Position numbers and translations under genes: made by a program
Notes under the pieces: model-generated
Database searches by the model: none
What the model saw: only the letters and a program-made list of their open reading frames with translations
Told to the model about the DNA's origin: nothing
Shown: positions 15,364 through 27,603 of the stretch, one piece after another
How the letters are laid out: each line of letters starts with the position of its first letter
Position numbering within the stretch: position 1 is the first letter of the stretch
DNA from: Hyphomicrobium_A sp965243865
GTDB lineage: Bacteria; Pseudomonadota; Alphaproteobacteria; Rhizobiales; Hyphomicrobiaceae
DNA: 64,000 nt
Assembly (NCBI RefSeq): GCF_965243865.1
Contig: NZ_OZ251603.1
Coordinates: 2,170,001 to 2,234,000 of the forward strand
Reading direction: 5' to 3'

Positions 15364-17586
15364 TTATCCAGCTTCGCGATCCCGGCGCGGCGGGCGCCGG
15401 TCTCGGCCGCCGCCACCACCTTCGCGGTCACGACGCGGCGGGCGCGTCGCCGACATTTCCGGCTCCGGCTCGTCGCCCTCTGCACGCGGAATCTCCTGGC
15501 CCGTCGTCTGATCGACGATCTTCATCGACAGACGCGTCTTGCCGCGCTCGTCGAAGCCCAGAAGCTTCACGTAGACTTCCTGGCCCTCTTTCACGACCTC
15601 GCCGACCGTCGCCGGACGACCCGGCGCGAGCTGTGAGATGTGCACGAGGCCGTCCTTGGCGCCGAAGAAGTTCACGAACGCACCGAAGTCCATGATCTTC
15701 ACGACCTTACCCTTGTAGATCGTGCCGATTTCCGGCTCCGAAGCGATCTCCTTGATCCGCTTCAGCGCCGCTTCGATCGACTCGCGCTTGGCGGCCGCGA
15801 CGCGCACGGTGCCATCGTCCTCGATGTCGATCTTCGCACCGCTCTCGGCAACGATCTCGCGGATCACCGAGCCGCCCGAGCCGATCACTTCGCGGATCTT
15901 GTCGGTCGGGATCTTGATCGTCTCGATGCGCGGAGCGTGCTCGCCGAGCTCGGTACGCGTAGAGCTCAACGCCTTCGACATCTCGCCGAGGATGTGCATG
16001 CGGCCTTCGCGCGCCTGATCGAGCGCAACACGCATGATCTCTTCGGTGATGCCCGTGATCTTGATGTCCATCTGCAGCGACGTGACGCCCTGGTCGGTGC
16101 CGGCCACCTTGAAGTCCATGTCGCCGAGGTGATCTTCATCGCCCAGGATGTCCGACAGAACGGCGAAGCTCTCGCCTTCCTTGATCAGACCCATGGCGAT
16201 GCCTGCCACCGGCGACTTGATCGGCACGCCGGCATCCATAAGGGCCAGCGAGGTGCCGCACACCGTCGCCATCGACGACGAGCCGTTCGACTCGGTGATC
16301 TCCGACACGACGCGGATCGTGTAGGGGAAGTCTTCCTGGCCCGGCATCACTGGACGAATCGCGCGCCACGCCAGCTTGCCGTGGCCGATCTCGCGACGGC
16401 CCGGCGAGCCCATGCGGCCCGTCTCACCCACCGAGTACGGCGGGAAGTTGTAATGCAGCAGGAAGCGCTCTTTGCGGGTGCCTTCCAGCGCATCGACGAA
16501 CTGCTCGTCTTCGCCGGTGCCCAGCGTTGCAACGACCAGGGCCTGCGTCTCACCGCGCGTGAACAGCGCCGAGCCGTGCGTACGCGGCAGCACGTGCACG
16601 TCGGAGACGATCGGACGAACCGTCTTCAGATCGCGGCCGTCGATACGGCGACCCGTCTTGACGATGTCGCCACGCACGATCTCGCTTTCCAGCGCCTTGA
16701 ACGTGTCCGACAGCAGCACCTGCTCGCTCGGATCGTCCGGAATCTCGATTCCGGCCTTCACCTTCGCCTTGGCCTCAGCCTTCAGCTCATAACGCTTCTG
16801 CTTCTCCTTGGTGGAGAAAGCGGCGCGCAAGTCGGCCTCAGCCAGCTCGCGAACCTTCGCAGCATACTTCTGCGCATCGGGGATCTGGATGTCCCACGGC
16901 TCCTTGGCGGCCTTCTCGGCAAGCTTGATGATCGCCTGTATGACCGGCTGGAAATGGTTGTGGCCGAACATTACGGCCTCCAGCATCTGCGTCTCGGGAA
17001 GCTCCTTAGCCTCCGACTCGACCATCATCACGGCGTCCGTGGTGCCGGCGACGACGAGGTCTAGCGTCGATTCCGCCATCTCGTCGACCATCGGGTTGAG
17101 CACGAACTCGCCGCCGATGAGACCGACGCGTGCAGCGCCGATCGGACCAAGGAACGGCAGCCCCGACAGTGTCAGCGCGGCCGAAGCGGCCACCAGCGAC
17201 AGGATGTCGGGATCATTCTCCATGTCGTGCGAGAGCACGGTGACGACGACCTGCGTCTCGTTCTTGAAGCCCTCGACGAACAGCGGGCGGATCGGGCGGT
17301 CGATCAGACGCGACGTCAGCGTCTCCTTCTCGGTCGGACGCCCTTCGCGCTTGAAATAGCCGCCGGGGATCTTGCCCGCGGCATACGTCTTTTCCTGGTA
17401 GTTGACGGTCAACGGGAAGAAATCGATGCCGGGCTTCGGCGACTTGGCGCCGACGACGGTCGCCAGCACGCTGGTCTCGCCATACTGGGCATAAACGGCA
17501 GCATCCGCCTGACGGGCAAGGCGCCCGGTCTCGAGCGTCAGCTTACGGCCGCCCCAGTCAATTTCAACACGATGGATATCGAACAT
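15364..17586 (-). CDS. pnp: Polynucleotide phosphorylase
   Basis: 740-residue PNPase, the phosphorolytic 3'-5' exoribonuclease of the degradosome. It has two RNase PH-like cores (MFDIHRVEIDWGGRKLTLETG start; second core from ~310 with RRIDGRDLKTVRPI and GRREIGHGKLAWRA), a KH domain (~555-615, IREVIGSGGSVIREI) and an S1 domain (~620-690, GTIYKGKVVKIMDFGAFV). The C-terminal Arg/Gly tail (PPRRDREGGGGG) may contact RNA. It follows rpsO, the widely conserved order; a GC hairpin at 17651-17670 in the 164-nt gap recalls the rpsO-pnp processing site of E. coli. Confidence 0.97.
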   Translation of the reverse strand: MFDIHRVEIDWGGRKLTLETGRLARQADAAVYAQYGETSVLATVVGAKSPKPGIDFFPLTVNYQEKTYAAGKIPGGYFKREGRPTEKETLTSRLIDRPIRPLFVEGFKNETQVVVTVLSHDMENDPDILSLVAASAALTLSGLPFLGPIGAARVGLIGGEFVLNPMVDEMAESTLDLVVAGTTDAVMMVESEAKELPETQMLEAVMFGHNHFQPVIQAIIKLAEKAAKEPWDIQIPDAQKYAAKVRELAEADLRAAFSTKEKQKRYELKAEAKAKVKAGIEIPDDPSEQVLLSDTFKALESEIVRGDIVKTGRRIDGRDLKTVRPIVSDVHVLPRTHGSALFTRGETQALVVATLGTGEDEQFVDALEGTRKERFLLHYNFPPYSVGETGRMGSPGRREIGHGKLAWRAIRPVMPGQEDFPYTIRVVSEITESNGSSSMATVCGTSLALMDAGVPIKSPVAGIAMGLIKEGESFAVLSDILGDEDHLGDMDFKVAGTDQGVTSLQMDIKITGITEEIMRVALDQAREGRMHILGEMSKALSSTRTELGEHAPRIETIKIPTDKIREVIGSGGSVIREIVAESGAKIDIEDDGTVRVAAAKRESIEAALKRIKEIASEPEIGTIYKGKVVKIMDFGAFVNFFGAKDGLVHISQLAPGRPATVGEVVKEGQEVYVKLLGFDERGKTRLSMKIVDQTTGQEIPRAEGDEPEPEMSATRPPRRDREGGGGGRDRRPPRRDREAG

Positions 17587-17750
17587 GTGCGTTCTTTCTC
17601 TCTCTCATCTCGGTGCATTGCGCGAAGCGGCCGGAGTGCCGCGGCGCCACCTTCGGCTCTTGGGCCGAAGTGCGAGGCGAGATGCCTCTCGGGGGGTTGC
17701 CCACGGATGGCCGGAACATCGCGCACCGGCCTTCCGAGTGCTGGATGTGA

Positions 17751-18020
17751 TTAGCGGCGGATGCCGAGCTTTTCGATGATGGACTGGTAGCGCTGCTCGT
17801 TCTTGCGCTTCACGTAGTCGAGCAGCTGGCGACGCTGGCTCACCATCTTGAGCAGCCCGCGACGCGAATGGTTGTCCTTCTTGTGAAGCTTGAAGTGCTC
17901 GGTGAGGTCATTGATCCGCTGCGTAAGGATCGCGATCTGAACCTCCGGCGAGCCGGTGTCGTTGGCCTTGGTGGCGTTCTCTTTGATGAGCGTGCTCTTG
18001 CGCTCTCCAGACAGCGACAT
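17751..18020 (-). CDS. rpsO: 30S ribosomal protein S15
   Basis: 89-residue S15, a primary 16S rRNA binding protein of the small-subunit platform. The whole sequence matches the family, including FKLHKKDNHSRRGLLKMVSQRRQLLDYVK. The leader carries AAAGGAT before the ATG and a small hairpin TGAGGGC-GCCCTCA (18047-18063), possibly the structure through which S15 regulates its own translation, as known in other bacteria. It sits between truB and pnp in the usual order. Confidence 0.97.
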   Translation of the reverse strand: MSLSGERKSTLIKENATKANDTGSPEVQIAILTQRINDLTEHFKLHKKDNHSRRGLLKMVSQRRQLLDYVKRKNEQRYQSIIEKLGIRR

Positions 18021-18211
18021 CGGGTATCCTTTCTGTTTAGGTGTGATGAGGGCTTAGCCCTCACGAAGCGGCCACAGCCGGGATGTCGTCCAGCAGGGTC
18101 GCGGAGTAGTGCGGGTCTTATACACGAGACGCCCTCCGCGGCGAGGGGAAATCGCCGTAAAAGAGGGCCTCCGAAGGGTTAACGCCGAGCGTTTTGGACC
18201 AAGCCCAACCC

Positions 18212-19123
18212 TCAGCCGAAATTGAACACGCGGGTCGGCCGGAATGCGCCCTTCTCCAGCTCGCCAAGCGCCAGAATGCGTCCTTTGAAGTGGGCATAGG
18301 CGGCCCCGTTCAGCACCGGCGCATCGCGCCCGCGCACCAGCACCGCCTGCCCCCGGGAGAGGCTCACCGCATCGTTCGGCCCAACGCTGAGCCCCGGCAG
18401 ATCGTCCAGCGCCGCCTCGACCGGCCGCAGGTACTGATCGATCTCGCCGGCTTCGAAGGCGTCCTGCAGCGTCTGAAGTTGCACAGATGTCTCTTCGTCG
18501 AACGACCCGACCCGCGTCCGCCGCAGCCCGATGACGTGGGCAGCGCTTTCGAGCGCCCGGCCGATGTCACGTGCCAGCGCCCGCACGTAGGTGCCCTTGC
18601 CGCATTCGGCCTCCAGCACCACGGTCGCCGCATCCGGCATGTCGACCAGCCTCAGGTCCTCGACCACAATCCAGCGCGGGTCGAGCACGACAGTCTCGCC
18701 GCTGCGGGCGAGGTCATACGCCCGATTGCCATCTACCTTGATCGCCGAGAATGCCGGCGGCACCTGGCTTATCTCGCCAGTAAAATCGGCCAGTACGTTC
18801 TCGATGTCTTCCAGCGTCGGCAGCACGTCCGACGTGCGCACAACTTGCCCTTCCGCATCGTCGGTATCCGTCTCGGCACCGAAACGAACCGTGAAGCGAT
18901 AGGCCTTCTCGCCATCGACTGCGAACGGAACGGTCTTCGTCGCCTCGCCGAGCGCGATCGGCAGGATGCCGGTTGCCAGCGGATCGAGCGTGCCCGCGTG
19001 CCCAGCCTTCTGCGCCCCGAACAATCGGCGCACTGCTCCGACAGCCTGCGTGGACGTCATCCCCACAGGCTTGTCCAGCACCACCCAGCCGTGAACCGGG
19101 TTTCCCTTCTTGCGTCGTGCCAT
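18212..19123 (-). CDS. truB: tRNA pseudouridine-55 synthase TruB
   Basis: 303-residue TruB, which makes pseudouridine 55 in the T-loop of tRNAs. The catalytic Asp lies in KAGHAGTLDPLATG (residues ~40-53), and the N-terminus (HGWVVLDKPVGMTSTQAV) and RCGKGTYVR-like segment (AECGKGTYVRALARDIG) are typical. It follows rbfA by 6 nt and precedes rpsO by 191 nt, a gap long enough for an rpsO promoter. Confidence 0.95.
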   Translation of the reverse strand: MARRKKGNPVHGWVVLDKPVGMTSTQAVGAVRRLFGAQKAGHAGTLDPLATGILPIALGEATKTVPFAVDGEKAYRFTVRFGAETDTDDAEGQVVRTSDVLPTLEDIENVLADFTGEISQVPPAFSAIKVDGNRAYDLARSGETVVLDPRWIVVEDLRLVDMPDAATVVLEAECGKGTYVRALARDIGRALESAAHVIGLRRTRVGSFDEETSVQLQTLQDAFEAGEIDQYLRPVEAALDDLPGLSVGPNDAVSLSRGQAVLVRGRDAPVLNGAAYAHFKGRILALGELEKGAFRPTRVFNFG

Positions 19124-19129
19124 CGAGGC

Positions 19130-19531
19130 TCAGTCCTTGTCGACGTCCTGGCGGACCTTCTGGCTCGCGAGCAGCGCATCGATGCGGCTCGCCTCCTCGA
19201 ACGTCTCGTCACGGCGGAAGCGCAAGTCGGGCGCGAACTTCAAGTTCACCGCTTGGGCAATCTCTCCGCGGATGAAGCGCTTGTTTCGGTCGAGCGCTTT
19301 CAGCACCGCGTCGGTGTCGGCGTCGCCCAGCGTCACGATGTAGGCCGTCGCTAGCTTCAAGTCCGGCGACAGCCGCACCTCCGGTACGGTGATCACATGC
19401 GATGCGATGATGTCGTCGTGGATTTCGCCGCGCGCCAGCATCTCCGCCAGCTTGTGCCGAACCAGCTCGCCAATGCGAAGCTGACGCTGCGATGGGGGCG
19501 CCGAGCCCCCCGTTTTCTTTGATCTCGTCAC
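19130..19531 (-). CDS. rbfA: Ribosome-binding factor A
   Basis: 133-residue RbfA, a KH-type factor for late maturation of the 30S subunit. It shows QLRIGELVRHKLAEMLARGEI at the N-terminus, VRLSPDLKLATAYIV in the middle and FAPDLRFRRDETFEEASRID towards the C-terminus, all family signatures. The frame begins at a GTG (19531) after a run without a clear ribosome site. It lies between infB and truB; three hairpins separate it from infB. Confidence 0.93.
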   Translation of the reverse strand: MTRSKKTGGSAPPSQRQLRIGELVRHKLAEMLARGEIHDDIIASHVITVPEVRLSPDLKLATAYIVTLGDADTDAVLKALDRNKRFIRGEIAQAVNLKFAPDLRFRRDETFEEASRIDALLASQKVRQDVDKD

Positions 19532-19596
19532 GAATTCAATCCATCTGCCATGACGGGATTGGACCGCCTGATGGCATCACAAAAGGTAAACAGCTC

Positions 19597-19676
19597 GGCC
19601 CGAAGGGCCAGGAAACAAGGCGGCACAGCGCATGCGCCGCCTCGCGAAGCGCGCCCGTTCGCCGATTGGCGAACGG
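19597..19676. promoter_or_regulatory. Three hairpins between infB and rbfA
   Basis: Successive inverted repeats GGCCC-GAA-GGGCC (19597-19609), GGCGGC/GCCGCC (19619-19641) and CCGTTCGCC-GATT-GGCGAACGG (19655-19676), all just after the infB stop. No T-run follows, so they may be processing or stability elements inside the operon rather than a full terminator. They lack the tail shared by repeats A-E. Confidence 0.5.
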
Positions 19677-19695
19677 ATCTGCGCGCGTGAGCGGC

Positions 19696-22461
<2,766 letters not shown>

Positions 22462-22501
22462 GCTCTTCTCGTTCAAACTCCGAAATCCCGGTTTGCGGCC
22501 T

Positions 22502-23143
22502 TCAGGATGCACCCATACCGCACCGGTAGCGCCGTATGCGCTCGGCCTCGCTCAGTACCCGCTTCGTGGCTCCGCCTTGTATGAGGCCAGCATGTACCAC
22601 ATTTGACCGGCCCATGGCCAAGCTCAATTGTTCGATGGTGAGCCAATCAACAATCGGGGCCGATTGGCCTTTATCCCCTTGAATCGCCGAAAACTTGCGG
22701 TCCAGCTTGCGTCGTCCCTCGGAAGTTCCGTCCGCGCCATGCACAAGTGCGACGGCCCGGCCTCCGCCGAGAAGCTTCTCGACCTTCTCGGCTCCAGTGG
22801 AGACGAGACCTGCCTTGTTGGCCAGCGATAGCGCGTTGGAGAGACGACCTAAAAATAGGTCGTCTATGCGCTTAGGCAAGTCCTCGGGGACGCTCACCTG
22901 CCGTTTCAGGCTCTTGGCGAACGCATTGGTTTTGACCGCGGCCTCCACAGCCGCCCGATCGCATTTCACCCAGACTCCGCGGCCTGGCAGCTTACGGGAA
23001 AGGTCGGGAACGATCGTACCCGAAGGGTCGACGACGAAGCGGATCAGATCGTCTGGAGCCAGCTCTTCGCGCGTGACAGCGCAACGCCGGAGCGAGCCCC
23101 GCGCTTCACCGTCTTCTGCGTCTTCGAGCAATTCAGCGCCCAA
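22502..23143 (-). CDS. YlxR/L7Ae-like RNA-binding protein
   Basis: 213 residues in two parts. An N-terminal YlxR (DUF448) domain (~15-85) carries RRCAVTREELAPDDLIRFV and GRGVWVK. A C-terminal L7Ae/YlxQ-like domain (~95-190) carries SLANKAGLVSTGAEKVEKLLGGGRAVALVHG. In many bacteria these are two genes between nusA and infB; the fused form is usual in alphaproteobacteria. A role in ribosome or RNase P/transcription regulation is inferred from family and context. The start is a TTG at 23143 with AAGGGA five nt upstream; no ATG fits. Confidence 0.88.
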   Translation of the reverse strand: MGAELLEDAEDGEARGSLRRCAVTREELAPDDLIRFVVDPSGTIVPDLSRKLPGRGVWVKCDRAAVEAAVKTNAFAKSLKRQVSVPEDLPKRIDDLFLGRLSNALSLANKAGLVSTGAEKVEKLLGGGRAVALVHGADGTSEGRRKLDRKFSAIQGDKGQSAPIVDWLTIEQLSLAMGRSNVVHAGLIQGGATKRVLSEAERIRRYRCGMGAS

Positions 23144-23175
23144 TCCGATCCCTTTCTCGCCGCCAACATCACCGT

Positions 23176-24840
23176 CTAGCCTTGGGCGGCGGCGTCTTCG
23201 CCACCTTCGGCTTCAGCCACGGCCTCACCTTCGACAGCCTCTTCGACCGCCTCTTCGACAGCGGGCTCCAGGTCTTCTGCCTTGATCCAGCCCGCCAGAA
23301 CGCGCGCCGACATGATCATGTCCTCGGCCTCCTTGCGGCCGATATCGAAGCCCTCGAGCACGCCTTTGTGACGCACGGGTTCGGAGTCCTTCTCCTTCTT
23401 GCGCTCAGTCCAGCCGACGAGATCGTCGGTTGCGCAATCAGCAAGGTCTTCGAGCGTCTTGACGCCGTTCTCGCCCATGGCGACCATCATCGCCGTGTTG
23501 ACGCCGCGCACCTTGGCGATGTCGTCAGCAACGCCCAGCTCACGCCGCTTCGCGTCGCGGTCAGCTTCCTGCTTTTCTAGGTACTCGCGCGCACGGGTCT
23601 GAATCTCGTTTGCCGTGTGCTCGTCGAAGCCTTCGATGTGCGCGATCTCACCAAGATCGACGTACGCGACTTCCTCGATCGAGGCGAAGCCCTCGGTCAC
23701 CAGCAATTGCGCGATCACCTCATCGACGTCCAGAGCTTCCATGAGCATGTTCGAGCGCTCGGAGAATTCCTTCTGGCGACGCTCCGACTCTTCCTGCTCG
23801 GTGAGGATATCGATGTCCCAACCGGTAAGCTGCGAGGCAAGCCGCACGTTCTGTCCGCGACGGCCGATGGCCAGTGACAGCTGGCTCTCCGGCACCACAA
23901 CCTCGATGCGGTTGGAATCTTCGTCAAGCACCACCTTGGTAACCTCGGCCGGCGCCAACGCGTTGACGATGAAGCTCGCAGCATCCGGGTTCCACTGGAT
24001 GATGTCGACCTTCTCGCCCTGCAGCTCGTTCACCACCGCCTGCACGCGGCTGCCGCGCATACCGACGCAAGCACCCACCGGGTCGATGGAGGAATCCTTG
24101 GAGATCACCGCGATCTTGGCGCGGCTGCCCGGATCGCGCGCCACCGATTTGATCTCGACGACACCGTCGTAAATCTCCGGCACTTCCTGCGCGAACAGCT
24201 TCGACATGAACTCCGGACGCGCGCGCGACAGGAAGATCTGCGGGCCACGCGGCTCGCGGCGCACGTCGTAGATGTAGGCGCGAATGCGATCGCCATAGCG
24301 CACGTTCTCGCGCGGGATCATTTCGTCGCGGCGAATAATGCCCTCGGCCCGGCCCAGATCAACGATGACGTTGCCGTATTCGACGCGCTTCACCGTGCCG
24401 TTGACGATCTCGCCGATGCGATCCTTGTACTCGCTGAAGTGACGCTCGCGCTCGGCTTCGCGCACCTTCTGCACGATCACCTGCTTGGCGTTCTGTGCGG
24501 CGACGCGACCGAAATCCAACGGCGGCAGCGGCTCGGCGATCAGATCGCCGACCTGTGCATCCTTGTTGCGGCGCTGCGCATCATCGAGGTTGATCTGCGT
24601 GGCGTCATTCTCGACTTCATCAACGACAGCCAGCACGCGCGACAGTCGCGCTTCGCCGGTCTTGGGATCGATCTCGCAACGGATGTCGTTCTCCGCGCCA
24701 TAGCGGGACTTCGCCGCCTTCTGGATCGCGTCCTCCATCGCCTCGATGACGATCTTCCGGTCGATCGACTTTTCGCGCGCGACTGCTTCGGCGATCTGCA
24801 GGAGCTCGAGCCTATTGGCGCTGATGCCAGCCATTGCCAT
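23176..24840 (-). CDS. nusA: Transcription termination/antitermination factor NusA
   Basis: 554-residue NusA, the RNA-polymerase elongation factor for pausing, termination and rRNA antitermination. Order: N-terminal polymerase-binding domain (~1-125), S1 domain (~135-200, GEIVNGTVKRVEYGNVIVDLG), two KH domains (~230-345, DPVGACVGMRGSRVQAVV and LAIGRRGQNVRLAS), then two helical C-terminal repeats and an acidic Glu/Ala tail. Starts at ATG 24840, with GAGGA upstream, 4 nt after rimP. Confidence 0.96.
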   Translation of the reverse strand: MAMAGISANRLELLQIAEAVAREKSIDRKIVIEAMEDAIQKAAKSRYGAENDIRCEIDPKTGEARLSRVLAVVDEVENDATQINLDDAQRRNKDAQVGDLIAEPLPPLDFGRVAAQNAKQVIVQKVREAERERHFSEYKDRIGEIVNGTVKRVEYGNVIVDLGRAEGIIRRDEMIPRENVRYGDRIRAYIYDVRREPRGPQIFLSRARPEFMSKLFAQEVPEIYDGVVEIKSVARDPGSRAKIAVISKDSSIDPVGACVGMRGSRVQAVVNELQGEKVDIIQWNPDAASFIVNALAPAEVTKVVLDEDSNRIEVVVPESQLSLAIGRRGQNVRLASQLTGWDIDILTEQEESERRQKEFSERSNMLMEALDVDEVIAQLLVTEGFASIEEVAYVDLGEIAHIEGFDEHTANEIQTRAREYLEKQEADRDAKRRELGVADDIAKVRGVNTAMMVAMGENGVKTLEDLADCATDDLVGWTERKKEKDSEPVRHKGVLEGFDIGRKEAEDMIMSARVLAGWIKAEDLEPAVEEAVEEAVEGEAVAEAEGGEDAAAQG

Positions 24841-24844
24841 GGTC

Positions 24845-25447
24845 TTATTCCTCCTCGATGTCCGTTACCGGTGCTTCGGCACCATCGGACAAGGCGTTGC
24901 TCTTCTTTGCGCGGCGCAGAGCCTCGCGGATCAAATCATCTGTCAGCACCAGCCTCGCCTCGCCAACGAGGTCCACCGGAATGCCGATCACGTTCTTGCC
25001 TTCTGCACCGAGATCGACCTCGATGCGAACCTCGCCGTCCTCGAAGCCTTCGAGGATGCCGCGGAAACGCCGGCGCCCATCGATCAGCTCCTTCACCTCG
25101 ATCTTCGCCTCGTGCCCGGCCCAGTCCTCAAAGTCGGACGGGCGCACCAGCGGCCGATCGAGCCCCGGCGATGAAACCTCTAGCCTATAAGCCCCAGTGA
25201 TCGGATCGTGCACGTCCAGCAGCGGCGAGACCTCCTTGGATATGGTCTCGCAATCCTCGATCGTCATCGTCCCATCGGTCCGCTCGGCCATGATCTGCAG
25301 GGTCGCGTTGTCGCCCCCCGAAACGACGATGCGCACAAGCCGGAACCCACGATCGCTCAGCGCCGGCTCTATAAGCTCGGCAACCCGCGCAGCAGGCCCG
25401 CTTTCGACGATGAATCGATCCGTGGGGGCGCTTTCGCCAACTTGCAT
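24845..25447 (-). CDS. rimP: Ribosome maturation factor RimP
   Basis: 200-residue RimP, needed for 30S assembly. The N-terminal alpha/beta domain (~15-95) has CETISKEVSPLLDVHDPI and YRLEVSSPGLDRPL; the C-terminal SH3-like barrel follows (~100-165). An acidic tail ends DIEEE. It opens the rimP-nusA-ylxR-infB-rbfA-truB run; the 177-nt gap to trmB holds a terminator for the genes upstream and then presumably the operon promoter. Confidence 0.94.
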   Translation of the reverse strand: MQVGESAPTDRFIVESGPAARVAELIEPALSDRGFRLVRIVVSGGDNATLQIMAERTDGTMTIEDCETISKEVSPLLDVHDPITGAYRLEVSSPGLDRPLVRPSDFEDWAGHEAKIEVKELIDGRRRFRGILEGFEDGEVRIEVDLGAEGKNVIGIPVDLVGEARLVLTDDLIREALRRAKKSNALSDGAEAPVTDIEEE

Positions 25448-25492
25448 ATGCGGCTTGTCTACGGCCAGAACGCCGATCCCTTATGCCAATAC

Positions 25493-25520
25493 AAAAAGAG
25501 CGGACCGCGAGGGCCCACTC
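25493..25520 (-). terminator. Terminator downstream of metK-trmB
   Basis: On the minus strand a stem of about 6 bp (GAGTGG with CCGCTC, one G-U pair, loop of about 11 nt) is followed directly by five T. It lies about 105 nt after the trmB stop and about 50 nt before rimP. Confidence 0.6.
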
Positions 25521-25624
25521 GTGACAGTTGAGATGATCATGAGCCGGGAAATATTACGGGATCGTGACGGCCCGCGCAAGAGCCCGCCCACTGGCCGGCC
25601 GCAGCCCATCCTTGGCCTGCGCGA

Positions 25625-26359
25625 TCAAGGCCGCCGAAAGCGCAAAAAGTAGCGCCTCCGGCCCTCTCGCTCGGCCTTGGCTTCATACCGGGTCGGCGGC
25701 CAGTCCGCTGCCCGAACGCGCCAATCCCCTGGCCCCTTCGCCATCCAGGTGAAGGCGGGATGCCCCCTGAAAGCCATGAGGATCGTCCGCAGATAATCGC
25801 CGATATCGGTGCCGATGCGAAGCTCCCCGTCCGGTCGGATCACCCGCGCCAATTCATCGAGAAGTGCACGATTGATCAGGCGGCGCTTGACGTGGCGCTT
25901 CTTCGGCCACGGGTCGGGGAAGAGAATGAACACTCGATCGATCGAGGCGTCCGGCAGCCAGCGCAGCAGTGCGCGCGCGTCCTCCGCGCACAGGCGCACA
26001 TTTTCGAGGCCTTCCGTCTCGATACCCGACAGCGCCTTGACGACGCCGTCCTCGAACACCTCGCAACCGATCAGCCCGACATCAGGATTTGCGCGCGACT
26101 GCCACAACATATGCTCGCCGCCACCAAACCCAATCTCTAGCCACACGCGCGAGCAAGTCGACGGGAAAAGCTCCGAAACCGGTCGTGTGCGCGGCGCGCC
26201 GATAGGCAGCGACACGCGCGGCAGCACGTCATCCAGAAGATGCTGCTGCCGCGCGCTCAACTTGCGTCCGCGCCGCCGCCCGAACGAGCGCAGCTCGAGC
26301 GCCTTGACCTCAGTCTCCACCTCGGCGCCAGCGTCAGCCAACGGCCTTTTTGATCGCAT
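25625..26359 (-). CDS. trmB: tRNA (guanine-N7)-methyltransferase
   Basis: About 244-residue SAM-dependent enzyme that makes m7G46 in tRNA variable loops. The SAM motif is WLEIGFGGGEHML, and the TrmB signature FPDPWPKKRHVKRRLIN is present, with TRYEAKAE near the C-terminus. The start is uncertain: ATG 26359 overlaps the metK end by 26 nt, while GTG 26320 gives a shorter protein starting nearer the conserved region. It is translationally linked to metK on the same strand. Confidence 0.9.
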   Translation of the reverse strand: MRSKRPLADAGAEVETEVKALELRSFGRRRGRKLSARQQHLLDDVLPRVSLPIGAPRTRPVSELFPSTCSRVWLEIGFGGGEHMLWQSRANPDVGLIGCEVFEDGVVKALSGIETEGLENVRLCAEDARALLRWLPDASIDRVFILFPDPWPKKRHVKRRLINRALLDELARVIRPDGELRIGTDIGDYLRTILMAFRGHPAFTWMAKGPGDWRVRAADWPPTRYEAKAEREGRRRYFLRFRRP

Positions 26360-27542
26360 CGGCAAGGTCGGTCTTCTCCCACGAGAAGCCACCCTCCGCA
26401 TCCGGCGTGCGGCCGAAGTGACCGTAGGCCGAGGTGCGTGCATAGATCGGCTTGTTGAGATCGAGGTGCTTGCGAATGCCGCGCGGCGAAAGATCCATCA
26501 CCTCGCCCAGCGCCTTCTCGAGTTGCGCTTCTTCGACTTTGCCGGTGCCGTGGGTATCGACATAGATCGACAGCGGCTTGGCAACGCCGATGGCGTAAGA
26601 AACCTGGATCGTGCAGCGGTCCGCGAGGCCTGCCGCAACGACGTTCTTTGCGAGATAGCGGGCAGCGTAGGCAGCCGAGCGATCGACCTTCGTCGGATCC
26701 TTGCCCGAGAATGCGCCGCCACCATGCGGAGCAGCACCACCGTACGTGTCGACGATGATCTTGCGGCCCGTGAGGCCGCAGTCGCCATCGGGACCACCGA
26801 TGAAGAACTTGCCCGTCGGGTTGACGTGCCAGATCGTGTCTTTGTTGATCCAACCCTGCGGCAGCGCCTTCAATACGAACGGCTCGATGATATCGCGGAT
26901 CTGCTTGGAGCTTAGCGCTTCATCGATGTGCTGGTGCGAGACGACGATCTGCGTCGCTCCGACCGGCTTGCCATCCTCGTAGCGAATGGTGACCTGGCTC
27001 TTGGAATCGGGCCCGAGCATTGCAGCGGGGCCTTCCTTCTTGTGTCGCGCCTCGGCAAGATCACGCAGAATTTTGTGCGCGTAGTAGATCGGCGCCGGCA
27101 TGAGCTCAGGCGTTTCGGTGCACGCATAACCGAACATGATGCCCTGATCGCCCGCACCCTCTTCCTTGTTGGTGCCCGGCTGCAGCGCATCGACACCGGC
27201 GGCAATGTCAGCCGACTGCGGATGCAACAGCACCTCGATGTCGGCCTTGTCCCAGTGGAAGCCTTCCTGCTCGTAACCGATGTCGCGGATCGCCATACGC
27301 GCAACGTGCGCGATCCAATCCTTCGTCACCGTCTCTGGACCGCGCGTCTCGCCGGCGATGATAACCCTGTTGGTCGTCGCGAGCGTTTCGCACGCCGCGC
27401 GAATGGCCCACGGGTCGATGCCTGCCTTCGGCCCCTCGCGGTAGAATAGATCTACGATCTCATCAGAGATGCGATCGCAGACTTTGTCGGGATGCCCCTC
27501 GGAAACGGATTCGCTTGTGAACAGGTAAGATTTGCGTGCCAC
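26334..27542 (-). CDS. metK: S-adenosylmethionine synthetase
   Basis: 402-residue MetK, which makes SAM from methionine and ATP. Family motifs are all present: SESVSEGHPDKVCD (~10-23), GAGDQGIMFGYA near 130, the P-loop-like GGAAPHGGGAFSGKDPTKVDRSA near 270, and the C-terminal YGHFGR. The next gene, trmB, uses SAM, and the XRE regulator lies just upstream, as in other Rhizobiales. The leader shows two small hairpins but no SAM riboswitch I can recognise. Confidence 0.97.
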   Translation of the reverse strand: MARKSYLFTSESVSEGHPDKVCDRISDEIVDLFYREGPKAGIDPWAIRAACETLATTNRVIIAGETRGPETVTKDWIAHVARMAIRDIGYEQEGFHWDKADIEVLLHPQSADIAAGVDALQPGTNKEEGAGDQGIMFGYACTETPELMPAPIYYAHKILRDLAEARHKKEGPAAMLGPDSKSQVTIRYEDGKPVGATQIVVSHQHIDEALSSKQIRDIIEPFVLKALPQGWINKDTIWHVNPTGKFFIGGPDGDCGLTGRKIIVDTYGGAAPHGGGAFSGKDPTKVDRSAAYAARYLAKNVVAAGLADRCTIQVSYAIGVAKPLSIYVDTHGTGKVEEAQLEKALGEVMDLSPRGIRKHLDLNKPIYARTSAYGHFGRTPDAEGGFSWEKTDLADAIKKAVG

Positions 27543-27603
27543 TCAGTTGCCCCGTTTCTTCGGTGTTTGGCTCGAATTCGCCGGGGTTTTCTCAAGCTTT
27601 GCA

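Noticed and set aside
15640..17064. 474-codon open frame antisense to pnp
   Set aside because: Same reasoning: high-GC shadow of a well-conserved gene.
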